A DNA stretch of 64,000 nt, from NCBI GenBank assembly GCA_902779645.1, contig CACZCH010000004.1, positions 1 to 64,000 of the forward strand, written 5' to 3'. Positions 54,740 through 61,929 of the stretch are shown piece after piece. The stretch comes from an uncultured bacterium. GTDB taxonomy: Bacteria; Cyanobacteriota; Vampirovibrionia; Gastranaerophilales; Gastranaerophilaceae. Every line of letters begins with the position of its first letter. Positions within the stretch are counted from its first letter, which is position 1. Position numbers and translations under genes: made by a program. The notes under the pieces were generated by a model. The model searched no databases. It saw nothing but the letters and a program-made list of their open reading frames with translations, and was not told the origin of the DNA.

Positions 54740-55588
54740 ATGAAAATTGATAAGCTTAATTGTTATTCTAATACAAAATATTATTCTTCGCCGGCTTTTG
54801 GAATTAATTTGAACTCCAAGAAACTTCTGTTTAAGGAAGAAGATTTTTATGTTCGAATGAAAAAGTACGGACATCATTCAGGCTGGGCAAGAAAAATTAT
54901 AGAAACAGCAGACAATACGGTTAAACAAATAAGAGAGTTTTGTAATTTTGAAGAGACGCTAAAAAAGGTTACAAATGGAGTAAGAGAAGCTAATCAGCTT
55001 CCTCCTGACATAAGAAAACGAGATTATAGCGGGATATTAAGAACGAATTTGCAAGGGTGGAATTGCGACTCATATTGGAGTGATGATTTAATCACAAGAT
55101 ACACCAATTTGAAATATCGAAAGTATCATGAATACGCCGACAGACTTGATTATACAGCAGAATATCCTCTAAAAAATCCATATTCCAATATTGAATTAAC
55201 AAGGCCCATAAATGATGAAGAACACGGTAGATTTATAGAGCATGCAAGGGGTAAATATATTAAAAATGCATTTAAGAGAGTTAAATTTTTATACAATGAT
55301 TTGTATAGCAAATTTATACAAAAGGAGATTAAATCGGAAAATTTAGAGGAAGCAAATTCAATAATTGCAGAAATAAGGTGGATTTTAGCACACGCAACAC
55401 CTTGGGCACGAGGAAGTGATGCAATTTCTAATACTTTTATACGTGCAATTTATAAGGCAATGGGAGTCAAAACTTATCCTTTAAAACGCGGAATCTCACT
55501 TGATTTGGAAGCGTACTGTACAAACATTGGTGAATATAAAAAGAAATTTGAATCATATTTTGCAAAAAAACCTGAAATTGTTGATTAA
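54740..55588 (+). CDS. Orphan effector-like protein with AFGINLNSK tag
   Basis: 282 aa. The N terminus (MKIDKLNCYSNTKYYSSP then AFGINLNSK) fits the orphan tag class. A conserved-looking block near residues 215-245, IRWILAHATPWARGSDAISN, followed by a helix (TFIRAIYKAMG), recalls motifs in toxin-like proteins, but I cannot name a family. No membrane segment, no signal peptide. It overlaps ldcA by 4 bp, convergent. Confidence 0.55.
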   Translation: MKIDKLNCYSNTKYYSSPAFGINLNSKKLLFKEEDFYVRMKKYGHHSGWARKIIETADNTVKQIREFCNFEETLKKVTNGVREANQLPPDIRKRDYSGILRTNLQGWNCDSYWSDDLITRYTNLKYRKYHEYADRLDYTAEYPLKNPYSNIELTRPINDEEHGRFIEHARGKYIKNAFKRVKFLYNDLYSKFIQKEIKSENLEEANSIIAEIRWILAHATPWARGSDAISNTFIRAIYKAMGVKTYPLKRGISLDLEAYCTNIGEYKKKFESYFAKKPEIVD

Positions 55589-56487
55589 TCAATGCTTAAA
55601 TTCAATCTGTTCAGTATGGCTCTTTTTCCGATAGGCAGAGTGATTTTTTCTTCGCTGTGCGTAATTTTAAATCCGCTGATAATGGGTAAATTAAGACGGT
55701 TTGCAAGTTCTTTAAAATATTCTTCTAGCCAAACTTCGTTATCTGTATCAAGAAAATCTCCTAAAACAATTCCTTTGCAGCGTTCAATAAAAAGAGGAAT
55801 GTTAATTAGTTGTTGAAACATCTTGTCAATTTTGTATACAGGCTCATTTAAGTCCTCAGCAAAGAATATAAAATCTTTATTTGGGATAAAATCCTGTCCG
55901 CACAAGGACACAATGGTTGATAGATTTCCGCCCCAAAGGATGCCTTTAGCGGTTCCGTCTTTGTAAATTTTGTTTCCTTCGTATTTTAAAGGCTTATTGT
56001 TAATTGTGTCAAAGAAGTTCTGTATTACAGCGATGCTCCCTCGCCCAGCGGGAGAGGGCAGGGGTGAGGGGGCAATTTCTTTTATATTTACTCCAAAATC
56101 CGTGCATGCCATAGGACCATGGTAAGTCACCATGCCGGTTTTCTTATAAATCATAAGTAATAGTGCCGTAACATCGGAAAACCCGCAGAAAGGCTTAGGG
56201 TTGGCTTTGATTATGTCATAATCAATCTTATTTATGAGCCTTATTGCGCCGTATCCACCGCGTGCACAAAGTATCAGCTTAATCTCATCATCTTCAAAAA
56301 AACGATGAAGTTCTTTTATTTTGTCCTCGTCACTTCCTGCAAGATAACGATTTTTGTCAAAAATGTTTTTGGAAAGTTTAACTTTAAACCCTAAAGCTTC
56401 AATGTTAGCTTTAGCTTTTTCAACTTTTTCTCTGTCGCAATCTCCCGAAAGAGCAATTATTCCAATTGTGTCACCTTTGTTTAGCAT
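55585..56487 (-). CDS. ldcA: LD-carboxypeptidase (S66 family)
   Basis: 300 aa. ILCARGGYGAIRLI and FCGFSDVTALLL hold the nucleophile Ser region; the later GGNLSTIVSLCG, LFFAEDLNE (Glu) and GFKITHSEEKITLPIG (His) complete the S66 Ser-Glu-His triad. It removes the terminal D-Ala from tetrapeptides in murein recycling. An insert at about 137-153 (APSPLPSPAGRG) is the third in-frame copy of the GC-rich repeat, in a loop after the nucleophile domain. Confidence 0.9.
   Translation of the reverse strand: MLNKGDTIGIIALSGDCDREKVEKAKANIEALGFKVKLSKNIFDKNRYLAGSDEDKIKELHRFFEDDEIKLILCARGGYGAIRLINKIDYDIIKANPKPFCGFSDVTALLLMIYKKTGMVTYHGPMACTDFGVNIKEIAPSPLPSPAGRGSIAVIQNFFDTINNKPLKYEGNKIYKDGTAKGILWGGNLSTIVSLCGQDFIPNKDFIFFAEDLNEPVYKIDKMFQQLINIPLFIERCKGIVLGDFLDTDNEVWLEEYFKELANRLNLPIISGFKITHSEEKITLPIGKRAILNRLNLSID
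56034..56075 (-). repeat. GC-rich intragenic repeat inside ldcA
   Basis: On the minus strand GCCCCCTCACCCCTGCCC then TCTCCCGCTGGGCGAGGGAGC, encoding APSPLPSPAGRGS in frame. Third intragenic copy. Confidence 0.8.
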
Positions 56488-56599
56488 ATTTTAATTTTAA
56501 CATTTGTTATCTATATGTAAAATAATAAAAATTAAATTTTATTAAAACGCAGAGATTTTACGGTATAAATTGTTGTTACCTTAGAAAGACAGTCCGCAA

Positions 56600-56665
56600 A
56601 AAGCAATAAACATGTTATTCTGAACCAAATATTAATTTTGGGCGAAGAATCTCGTAAAAGGATGT
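56600..56665. repeat. Degenerate GTTATTCTGA...GAAGAATCT repeat
   Basis: The 295-bp gap after ldcA holds GTTATTCTGAACC and CGAAGAATCTCG, a divergent copy of the core found in the MITE-like elements near 42.3 and 43.0 kb. The rest of the gap is A+T-rich, with promoter P4 at its end. Confidence 0.4.
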
Positions 56666-56722
56666 ATTCAGGGTTAGATTTATAGAGCTTTGTAAACTTT
56701 TGTAAATATTTTTTAAAATAGC

Positions 56723-56755
56723 GCAATTTCTAAATTTTTGAATACTTTATATATA
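56723..56755 (+). promoter_or_regulatory. Effector-regulon promoter P4
   Basis: GCAATTTCT (56723-56731), exactly 10 bp, ATACTTTAT (56742-56750) then ATATATG, 28 bp before the 85-aa gene. One C-for-T change in the upstream box. Confidence 0.68.
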
Positions 56756-56782
56756 TGTATAGAGAAATAATAGGTATAATTT

Positions 56783-57040
56783 ATGGTCGCAGGAATAGAT
56801 GCAATTAACAATTATAATTTCTTTATGAAGCCGGTGAACGGAGTAGACGGTGTCGGGCAAAATGGCGGTTCACGCGGAGCTCGAAGGGTCGAAGGCGGTG
56901 AACTCACAGGAGGCGGATATAACCCGTTCGCGGCAATCAGTAGAATTGATGCCGAGGTAACACCTAACGTCGGCGAAACAGGCAGTCATTATACTAACGG
57001 CATTGGACACGGTAAACATACATTCAATCTTCTTGGTTAA
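56783..57040 (+). CDS. Gly/Asn-rich small orphan protein (85 aa)
   Basis: ATG with AGG ten nt upstream. 85 aa, rich in Gly and Asn (GVDGVGQNGGSRGARRVEGG, TGGGYNPFAAIS), with no hydrophobic helix. No family recognised. It is preceded by promoter P4 and followed by a strong terminator at 57060, so it is a single-gene unit of the proposed effector regulon. Flexible composition suggests a secreted or structural peptide. Confidence 0.6.
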   Translation: MVAGIDAINNYNFFMKPVNGVDGVGQNGGSRGARRVEGGELTGGGYNPFAAISRIDAEVTPNVGETGSHYTNGIGHGKHTFNLLG

Positions 57041-57059
57041 TAAATAATTTTTAATATTC

Positions 57060-57085
57060 AAAAAAGGCTCTACGGAGCCTTTTTT
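57060..57085 (+). terminator. Terminator after the 85-aa gene
   Basis: Stem AAAAAAGGCTC / GAGCCTTTTTT with a TACG loop and a T-run. Confidence 0.88.
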
Positions 57086-57149
57086 GTTGCGTTTAGCTAA
57101 ATCAGTAAAAAATAATTGTAACAATTTTGTAACATTTACTCCTTTTTCC

Positions 57150-57176
57150 TAAAGTTTTTAAAAATTGTGCCGATAT
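57150..57176 (+). promoter_or_regulatory. Sigma-28 type promoter of the 52-aa micro-ORF
   Basis: TAAAGTTT (57150-57157), exactly 11 bp, GCCGATAT (57169-57176), 15 of 16 matches to the known consensus. The ORF start is 46 bp downstream, behind a strong ribosome binding site. Confidence 0.85.
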
Positions 57177-57222
57177 ATATAGTACGAACAGAAAAAAATA
57201 ATTTAGGAAAGGAAAAACGGAT

Positions 57223-57381
57223 ATGTTGAAAAAGATTACAACCCCATCGAATAATATTTTTTGCGGTGTTGAATTTATATTAAGAGGGGCTAAGAAACGA
57301 AGGGCAATGGCAGTATCGAACGCGGTAGCGATTAACGCTGAGTCAGGTATTCAGGTTAAGTTGCAGGCGGTTAAAGGATAA
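57223..57381 (+). CDS. Flagellum-coregulated micro-protein (52 aa)
   Basis: ATG at 57223 with AGGAAAGGA 8 nt upstream; 52 aa beginning MLKKITTPSNNIFCGVEF and holding a basic stretch GAKKRRAMAVSNAVA. There is no signal peptide and one cysteine. The sigma-28 promoter 46 bp upstream and strong ribosome binding site argue that it is real despite its size. No family recognised. Confidence 0.65.
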   Translation: MLKKITTPSNNIFCGVEFILRGAKKRRAMAVSNAVAINAESGIQVKLQAVKG

Positions 57382-57458
57382 CGGAAAGGAGAAAACCTTT
57401 AACGAGGCTGTTCGGTTAACAAAGCAAGTGAGAGTATAAAAAGTCTAATCCTTCACTC

Positions 57459-57490
57459 TACGGAGTGGGGGATTAGTTGTGTGAAAAGAT
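57459..57490 (+). terminator. 14-bp stem-loop after the micro-ORF
   Basis: CTAATCCTTCACTC and GAGTGGGGGATTAG pair with two G-T pairs around a TACG loop. No T-run follows. It may end or stabilise the micro-ORF transcript. The remaining bases to the tRNA are A+T-rich with no gene. Confidence 0.5.
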
Positions 57491-57641
57491 GTTATACAGA
57501 GCAAAATATTCATTTAAGGTTAAGAATCTTATTCAATACTTAAGATTGATATGGTTATATGTTTATTTTCTAAAAATGGCATACTATATTTTATCTCTTT
57601 TACAAAAATTATCTTTATGGTATTATATGTGTATTGCAGAT

Positions 57642-57731
57642 GGAGACATGGCCGAGTAGGCTGAAGGCGGCACCCTGCTAAGGTGTTATGTGGGGCAACC
57701 TGCATCCTGGGTTCGAATCCCAGTGTCTCCG
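57642..57731 (+). tRNA. tRNA-Ser (anticodon GCU)
   Basis: Acceptor arm GGAGACA / TGTCTCC, D arm with GGCCGAGTAGGCTGAAGGC, anticodon loop CTGCTAA giving GCT, a long variable arm typical of class II tRNA (TGTGGGGCAACCTGCA) and T arm with GGTTCGAATCC. The discriminator is G and CCA is not encoded. It reads AGC/AGU codons. Confidence 0.96.
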
Positions 57732-57740
57732 AATTTTAAA

Positions 57741-57775
57741 GGGTTTTGAGTATTATTCTCAAAACTCTTTTTTTA
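57741..57775 (+). terminator. Terminator of tRNA-Ser
   Basis: GGGTTTTGAG / CTCAAAACTC stem with one G-T pair, 7-nt loop, then eight T. Confidence 0.88.
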
Positions 57776-58140
57776 TATTTTATCGATTTGCTACCTTTTA
57801 ATAGGACTACCTTTTTTCAGGACATTTGGTCGGATGGGGTAAATATTTTGAACTGGTGAAGTTACCAATTTTAGTAAATCTTAGCGATTTTGTGAGGTCG
57901 GAAGTCGAATGAGTATAAAAGTCCGAAATGTCCAATTTTGGTATCAAAAATGTCCGCAAAAAGACTTTAAAAAGAGTTAATATAAGGCTCAAATGCCGAC
58001 AAAATCTAAGTCACGCAAAAGGAAAAAATCGGTAATTTGAAAATTTTGTTCAAAAAATAGGTCGGGCTTTAGCCCGACACATATTTTAATTTTATTTTTG
58101 ACGGGTTAAAACCCGTCCTATTTACTGAAGTCTACCCTTG
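57776..58140. other. Non-coding stretch with repeats after tRNA-Ser
   Basis: About 365 bp without a gene. It includes GGTCGGAAGTCG (57897-57908), which recurs at 59854, and a REP-like palindrome GTCGGGCTTTAGCCCGAC (58060-58077) followed by GACGGGTTAAAACCCGTC (58099-58116). These match the palindromes flanking the broken transposase at 59.1-59.7 kb. Confidence 0.55.
58060..58116. repeat. Pair of REP-like palindromes
   Basis: GTCGGGCTTTAGCCCGAC and GACGGGTTAAAACCCGTC, each a near-perfect 18-bp hairpin, 22 bp apart, just past the 3' end of the transglutaminase-like gene. They belong to the family at 59089 and 59672. Confidence 0.65.
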
Positions 58141-58983
58141 CTAATGAGCATACTCATATAATTTTGGAAAATCAGAATATTCCGCTAAGTTTTTAAATCT
58201 ATTTTGTTCAATATCCATTAAAAACCATTTATCACCAATTTTTACTTCATTCCATATATGAGATTCTCCTATTCCCAATTCCTGATTTATAATATACCGT
58301 CCTCTAGCCATTGCTACATGTAAACCCAATCTATCTCCGAGAACTTTTGCCAAAAAAGATTTATGCCTACATACTCCGGCTCCAGACGCAGCAGTGTTTT
58401 CTATCGGTATAAAATCTGAACTGAATTCATGTATCCAACTATACCTGTTTTTGTCATAACAGGAGTCAACAAATTTATGTAAAATTTTAGCTTTTTCTTC
58501 TTCTGTTATATTTGGATTTTTATTAAATATTTTTTTTAACCTTTCTACCATTAAATTTATACCCTTTGAATTCTTGTTTAAATATAAAAATTCTCGGTCA
58601 CTGCCGGTTCTAATCATATGAGGTTTAATCATCCCATTTTCATCAAAGGCTCTATATGGGCCAAAAGGCATCCTAAAACCATTCGGTAAAGGTTCTTCAA
58701 TCCAACCTTTCTCCATAAAATTTTCTGTTGCAGCTTTTGCTTCAAGTGTATATACAGGAGGCTTACCAGTCGGAGGTAGTTTTTTATAACCACGTCGCCA
58801 AGGCAAAAAGTTAAATACTTCATCATCTAACTTAATTTCTTTTGAGTTAAATTTTGCAACATCACCTGTTAATTGTTCCATTTTTAATCCAAGTGATTCT
58901 AAAGTTCTCACCTCAGCTTTTGGTGCAATATAAGCCTTTTTAGCAACTGCTTTTATTAATGGATTTATCGCCTTTAATCCCAT
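58141..58983 (-). CDS. Transglutaminase-like cysteine protease, effector-like
   Basis: 280 aa, ATG with GAGGAT upstream. The catalytic domain covers about 165-265: AASGAGVCRHKSFLAK with C205, ESHIWNEVKIG with H242 and WFLMDIEQN with D257. This is the Cys-His-Asp triad of the transglutaminase-like fold, as in secreted or cytosolic proteases and deamidases. The N-terminal half shows no known domain. There is no signal peptide. The promoter is the shared GCAATTTTT/10/ATACTTTAT type (P3). Inference: an effector acting on proteins by cleavage, deamidation or crosslinking. Confidence 0.7.
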   Translation of the reverse strand: MGLKAINPLIKAVAKKAYIAPKAEVRTLESLGLKMEQLTGDVAKFNSKEIKLDDEVFNFLPWRRGYKKLPPTGKPPVYTLEAKAATENFMEKGWIEEPLPNGFRMPFGPYRAFDENGMIKPHMIRTGSDREFLYLNKNSKGINLMVERLKKIFNKNPNITEEEKAKILHKFVDSCYDKNRYSWIHEFSSDFIPIENTAASGAGVCRHKSFLAKVLGDRLGLHVAMARGRYIINQELGIGESHIWNEVKIGDKWFLMDIEQNRFKNLAEYSDFPKLYEYAH

Positions 58984-59008
58984 TTAAGAATCCTCGTTAA
59001 TTCCTTAT

Positions 59009-59042
59009 ATTTATATAAAGTATTTTTTTGTCCAAAAATTGC
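59009..59042 (-). promoter_or_regulatory. Effector-regulon promoter P3
   Basis: On the minus strand GCAATTTTT (59042-59034), exactly 10 bp, ATACTTTAT (59023-59015) then ATAAATATAAGG; the gene starts 32 bp below. Perfect match to P1 in both boxes. Confidence 0.7.
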
Positions 59043-59086
59043 TCATTTGTTACAAATCTTGACAATGTGTACTGCATACAGCTTAT

Positions 59087-59108
59087 AGGTCGGGTTTTAA
59101 CCAGACAA
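59087..59108. repeat. REP-like sequence upstream of the transposase
   Basis: AGGTCGGGTTTTAACCAGACA: a palindrome of the local REP family with one arm slightly decayed, about 23 bp before the transposase start. Confidence 0.6.
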
Positions 59109-59130
59109 TAACTTATTGTATAATATTAGA

Positions 59131-59658
59131 ATGAATTATAAACGTTACTTTATACCAAATTCTATGGTTTTTATAACAATTGTTACATATAATCGAAAAG
59201 ATTTCCTTTTAGATTATATTGATTTAATAAAACGTTCTTTTAAATATACAAAAACAAAAATTTCTTTTAATATTGAAGCTATTGTAATTTTAAAAAACCA
59301 TATTCATTTTATTTTGCAACCAGAAAATATCAATGATTATCCGAACATTGTTAAATATTTTAAAACATATTTTTCTCGTAATATTAATATTGATAATTCA
59401 GATTTAACAGAAGGTAAAAAATATAAAAAAGAAAAAGGTGTTTGGCAAAGCAGATATTGGGCTCATATTATTTTAGACGAAAACGATTAAAACAAACACA
59501 TTGATTATATTCATTTTAATCCAATGAAACATTATAAAATTAGACCAAAAGACTGGGAATATTCATCATTTAAAAAATATGTGAATAACAAATTTTATGA
59601 TATTAATTGGTGCAATTTTGATGACAAATACAAAATTGGAGAATTAGATTTAGAATGA
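59131..59658 (+). pseudogene. REP-associated tyrosine transposase (RAYT), broken by an in-frame TAA
   Basis: The reading frame from ATG at 59131 resembles Y1-type TnpA_REP: FITIVTYNRKDFL, LKNHIHFILQP (the H-x-H metal site), GVWQSRYWAHIILDEND. At 59488-59490 TAA stops it; the same frame then goes on with NKHIDYIHFNPMKHYKIRPK, the helix with the catalytic Tyr (D-Y-I-H-x-N-P), to a TGA at 59658. The truncated product lacks the Tyr and would be inactive. Total length would be 175 aa, normal for the family. REP-like palindromes flank it on both sides. Confidence 0.78.
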
Positions 59659-59670
59659 TTAATAATGTTT

Positions 59671-59694
59671 TTGTCGGGTTAAAACCCGACCTAT
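59671..59694. repeat. REP-like palindrome downstream of the transposase
   Basis: TGTCGGGTTAAAACCCGACC, a near-perfect hairpin, inverse in arrangement to the copy at 59087. Together they bracket the RAYT relic. Confidence 0.7.
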
Positions 59695-60155
59695 AATTAA
59701 AATTCTCAAAATGCGTGTTCTTTCTTCTCAAACCGATTGTTATTATACACTGTCACCCTGAATTTATTTCAGGGTCTTACTGTATTGTCGTAAACACGCC
59801 AAGTTGGTAAGATGCTGAAACGAGTTCAGCATGACAAAAAGGTCGGAAGTCGGTTGACTCAAAGTACTTGAAAAGCGGATTTGGGCAAGTGCGACGCTCG
59901 AACGTTAGTGAGAGCTAGTCACGTCCCTGTGAGAAAACTGGAATGAGTGACTATTTCTCGTAAGAGAAATTAAACGAATGAAAGTTTACGAACTGCCAAT
60001 AATCCAAGACAGTCCGTCAAAAGTCCTCAAAATTCACAATTTCGGAATTTTGAATTGGTAAATGTAATTTGTCGCATTAAAACCCTACCTATTCACAAAA
60101 AACAATCTAATGAAGTATCTATATTAAAAATAATAAAATTAAAAATAATTATTTT
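59695..60155. other. Non-coding stretch with dispersed repeats
   Basis: About 460 bp without a gene. At 59751-59845 a roughly 95-bp unit is bounded by TGTCA and TGACA, with CCCTGAA-TTTAT-TTCAGGG and GCTGAAACGAGTTCAGC hairpins, a common dispersed-element design. GGTCGGAAGTCGG (59854) repeats that at 57897. A decayed REP-like arm lies near 60069. Confidence 0.5.
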
Positions 60156-61481
60156 TTACACAGACTTTTTTAATTCTTTCATCTTATCCAGTTTTAGGAG
60201 TGCTGTATATGTCGGAAGGATTGTAATATCATCTTCTGCGGTTTTTCCGAGATATTTTATTGCTTGTTTGATATTCGGGACAATTTTAATCCTATTTGTA
60301 TCAACGCCTGCGTATTTAAGTCTCAGTGCCATATCATTAGCTCTGATGCCTGACACAACAATTTCTTTCTTTATATCTTTTATCCCCTCAAATTCCGCAT
60401 CCCAAAGCCATGAAACATCGCGTCCGTCAGCATAGTTGTCATTAATAATTATCAGCAGATTAGAATCCATATCAACTGTTTTCAATACTTCGTTTGCTCC
60501 GATAGGATTTTTTATTAATTGGATTAAAGTTCTTTTGCCGTTAAGATATTTGACTTCGCTTCTTCCAAAGGCAACTTTGAATGTTTTTAAGTTCTTTTGA
60601 ATTTCTTTGGGTTCAAGCCCGAGTTCTCTGCATAACGATATCGCTCCGATTGCGTTATAGGCATTAAACAATCCGACGAGCGGAAGTTCATAGTATTCAT
60701 AGTTTATATTTATTGCAGAATGATCTTTGTAGAGTGTTACGTATGCTTTATATTTTGTTTCAGGTCTTTTGTATCCGCAGTCGCAGTAATAATGACCTTG
60801 CTGGGCGTAAAACTTGCTTTCATAATTCAAAGGTTTTCCGCAGTTTGGGCAGTTAAACGCTTCTTCAGTCTTTGCTGATGAAGGCATTAATCCGTCTTTG
60901 TATTCAACATTTTCCACTCCGTAAAATATGTGTTTTGAACCGCCTTCAAAACTTGAAACGAGCGGATCATCCGCGTTTAATATAAGAGTTAAATTATTTT
61001 TCTTATTTATTCCGTTTTGGATTAATTTTTTTGTTGTTTCAAGTTCGCCATACCTGTCCAATTGGTCACGGAAAAGGTTTGTTACAAGAAGATAATCTGC
61101 GTCAAATTTGTCGTATATTACTTCTAAGAAAGCTTCATCGGACTCTATAACAGAGCAGTCGTATTTTAAAAGCGGGTTAAGCTGGACGGCAAGAGCGTTA
61201 ACAACTCCTTGAATCATATTTGCGCCCATCGCGTTATTGATTATTCTTTTTCCGCTCTTTTTGAGCAAATGTGAGATTAATCCTGAAGTGGTTGTTTTTC
61301 CGTTTGTACCTGTTACGTTAATTTTTGTATTGATGTATTTGTTTGTATATGAAAGAAAATTCGGGCAGAGTTTAAGAACTATTTTCCCGATAATGGAAGT
61401 CCCGCCGGAAAGTTTGGTAACTTTTAGCGCAGTGCTTAATAACTTTGCTGTTATGAGTGATAATAAAAATGTTCTTTTCAT
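60156..61481 (-). CDS. murT: MurT-like Mur ligase (lipid II isoglutaminyl synthase subunit)
   Basis: 441 aa. The Mur ligase P-loop VTGTNGKTTTSGLI, ESDEAFL, NLFRDQLDRYGELE and the zinc ribbon C-x2-C...C-x-C (CPNCGKPL, CDCGY) are the typical MurT features, with a DUF1727 C terminus (NDNYADGRDVSWLWDAEFE). MurT with the glutaminase GatD amidates the D-Glu of lipid II. No gatD gene lies next to it here, though it usually follows immediately. A membrane-near N-terminal helix is also present, as in other MurT proteins. Confidence 0.9.
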   Translation of the reverse strand: MKRTFLLSLITAKLLSTALKVTKLSGGTSIIGKIVLKLCPNFLSYTNKYINTKINVTGTNGKTTTSGLISHLLKKSGKRIINNAMGANMIQGVVNALAVQLNPLLKYDCSVIESDEAFLEVIYDKFDADYLLVTNLFRDQLDRYGELETTKKLIQNGINKKNNLTLILNADDPLVSSFEGGSKHIFYGVENVEYKDGLMPSSAKTEEAFNCPNCGKPLNYESKFYAQQGHYYCDCGYKRPETKYKAYVTLYKDHSAININYEYYELPLVGLFNAYNAIGAISLCRELGLEPKEIQKNLKTFKVAFGRSEVKYLNGKRTLIQLIKNPIGANEVLKTVDMDSNLLIIINDNYADGRDVSWLWDAEFEGIKDIKKEIVVSGIRANDMALRLKYAGVDTNRIKIVPNIKQAIKYLGKTAEDDITILPTYTALLKLDKMKELKKSV

Positions 61482-61562
61482 ACTTCTTTACTCTACTCAA
61501 TGTATTGGAAAACTATCCTCAACAGGATATAATTATATTAATACAAAAAGGACTAGTATAAA

Positions 61563-61874
61563 ATGATTTTTTACTTTTTAATATCAATCGTATTCATTGC
61601 AGAAATTATAATTGCGCTTGCTTTGATTTTAAGTTTAATTAAAGTTGATAAGTTGTTTATTAATTTTAACGAATTTTTATCAGATGTAAAACCTGAATTA
61701 AAAGAGTTGTTAAGAACAGTCAGACAAATTTCCGAAAAAATAGCGGAAGCAGCTCCTTTAATTGTAAAAAAAGTCAAATCAATAGTATATAATATGATAA
61801 TGGGACAAATCAAAAGTATAGTAGGCGGTTTGACATTCTTTTTAGTTAAAACAGAAGTTGAGAAACATATTTAA
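61563..61874 (+). CDS. Small membrane protein (103 aa)
   Basis: ATG with AAAGGA upstream. The N-terminal helix (FYFLISIVFIAEIIIALALI) is a membrane anchor; the rest is amphipathic, with a possible coiled coil (SDVKPELKELLRTVRQISEK), like the DUF948-type proteins. No function can be given. It is divergent from murT and 55 bp before the U32 peptidase gene. Confidence 0.6.
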   Translation: MIFYFLISIVFIAEIIIALALILSLIKVDKLFINFNEFLSDVKPELKELLRTVRQISEKIAEAAPLIVKKVKSIVYNMIMGQIKSIVGGLTFFLVKTEVEKHI

Positions 61875-61929
61875 ATATATTTATTTCAAGCATGTTTAAT
61901 TATATTTACCCCCGTGGTATTATTGTTTT

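Noticed and set aside
57477-57659. Plus-strand open frame of 60 codons before tRNA-Ser
   Set aside because: It overlaps the 5' end of the tRNA and lacks a ribosome binding site; the hydrophobic look is due to A+T-rich sequence.
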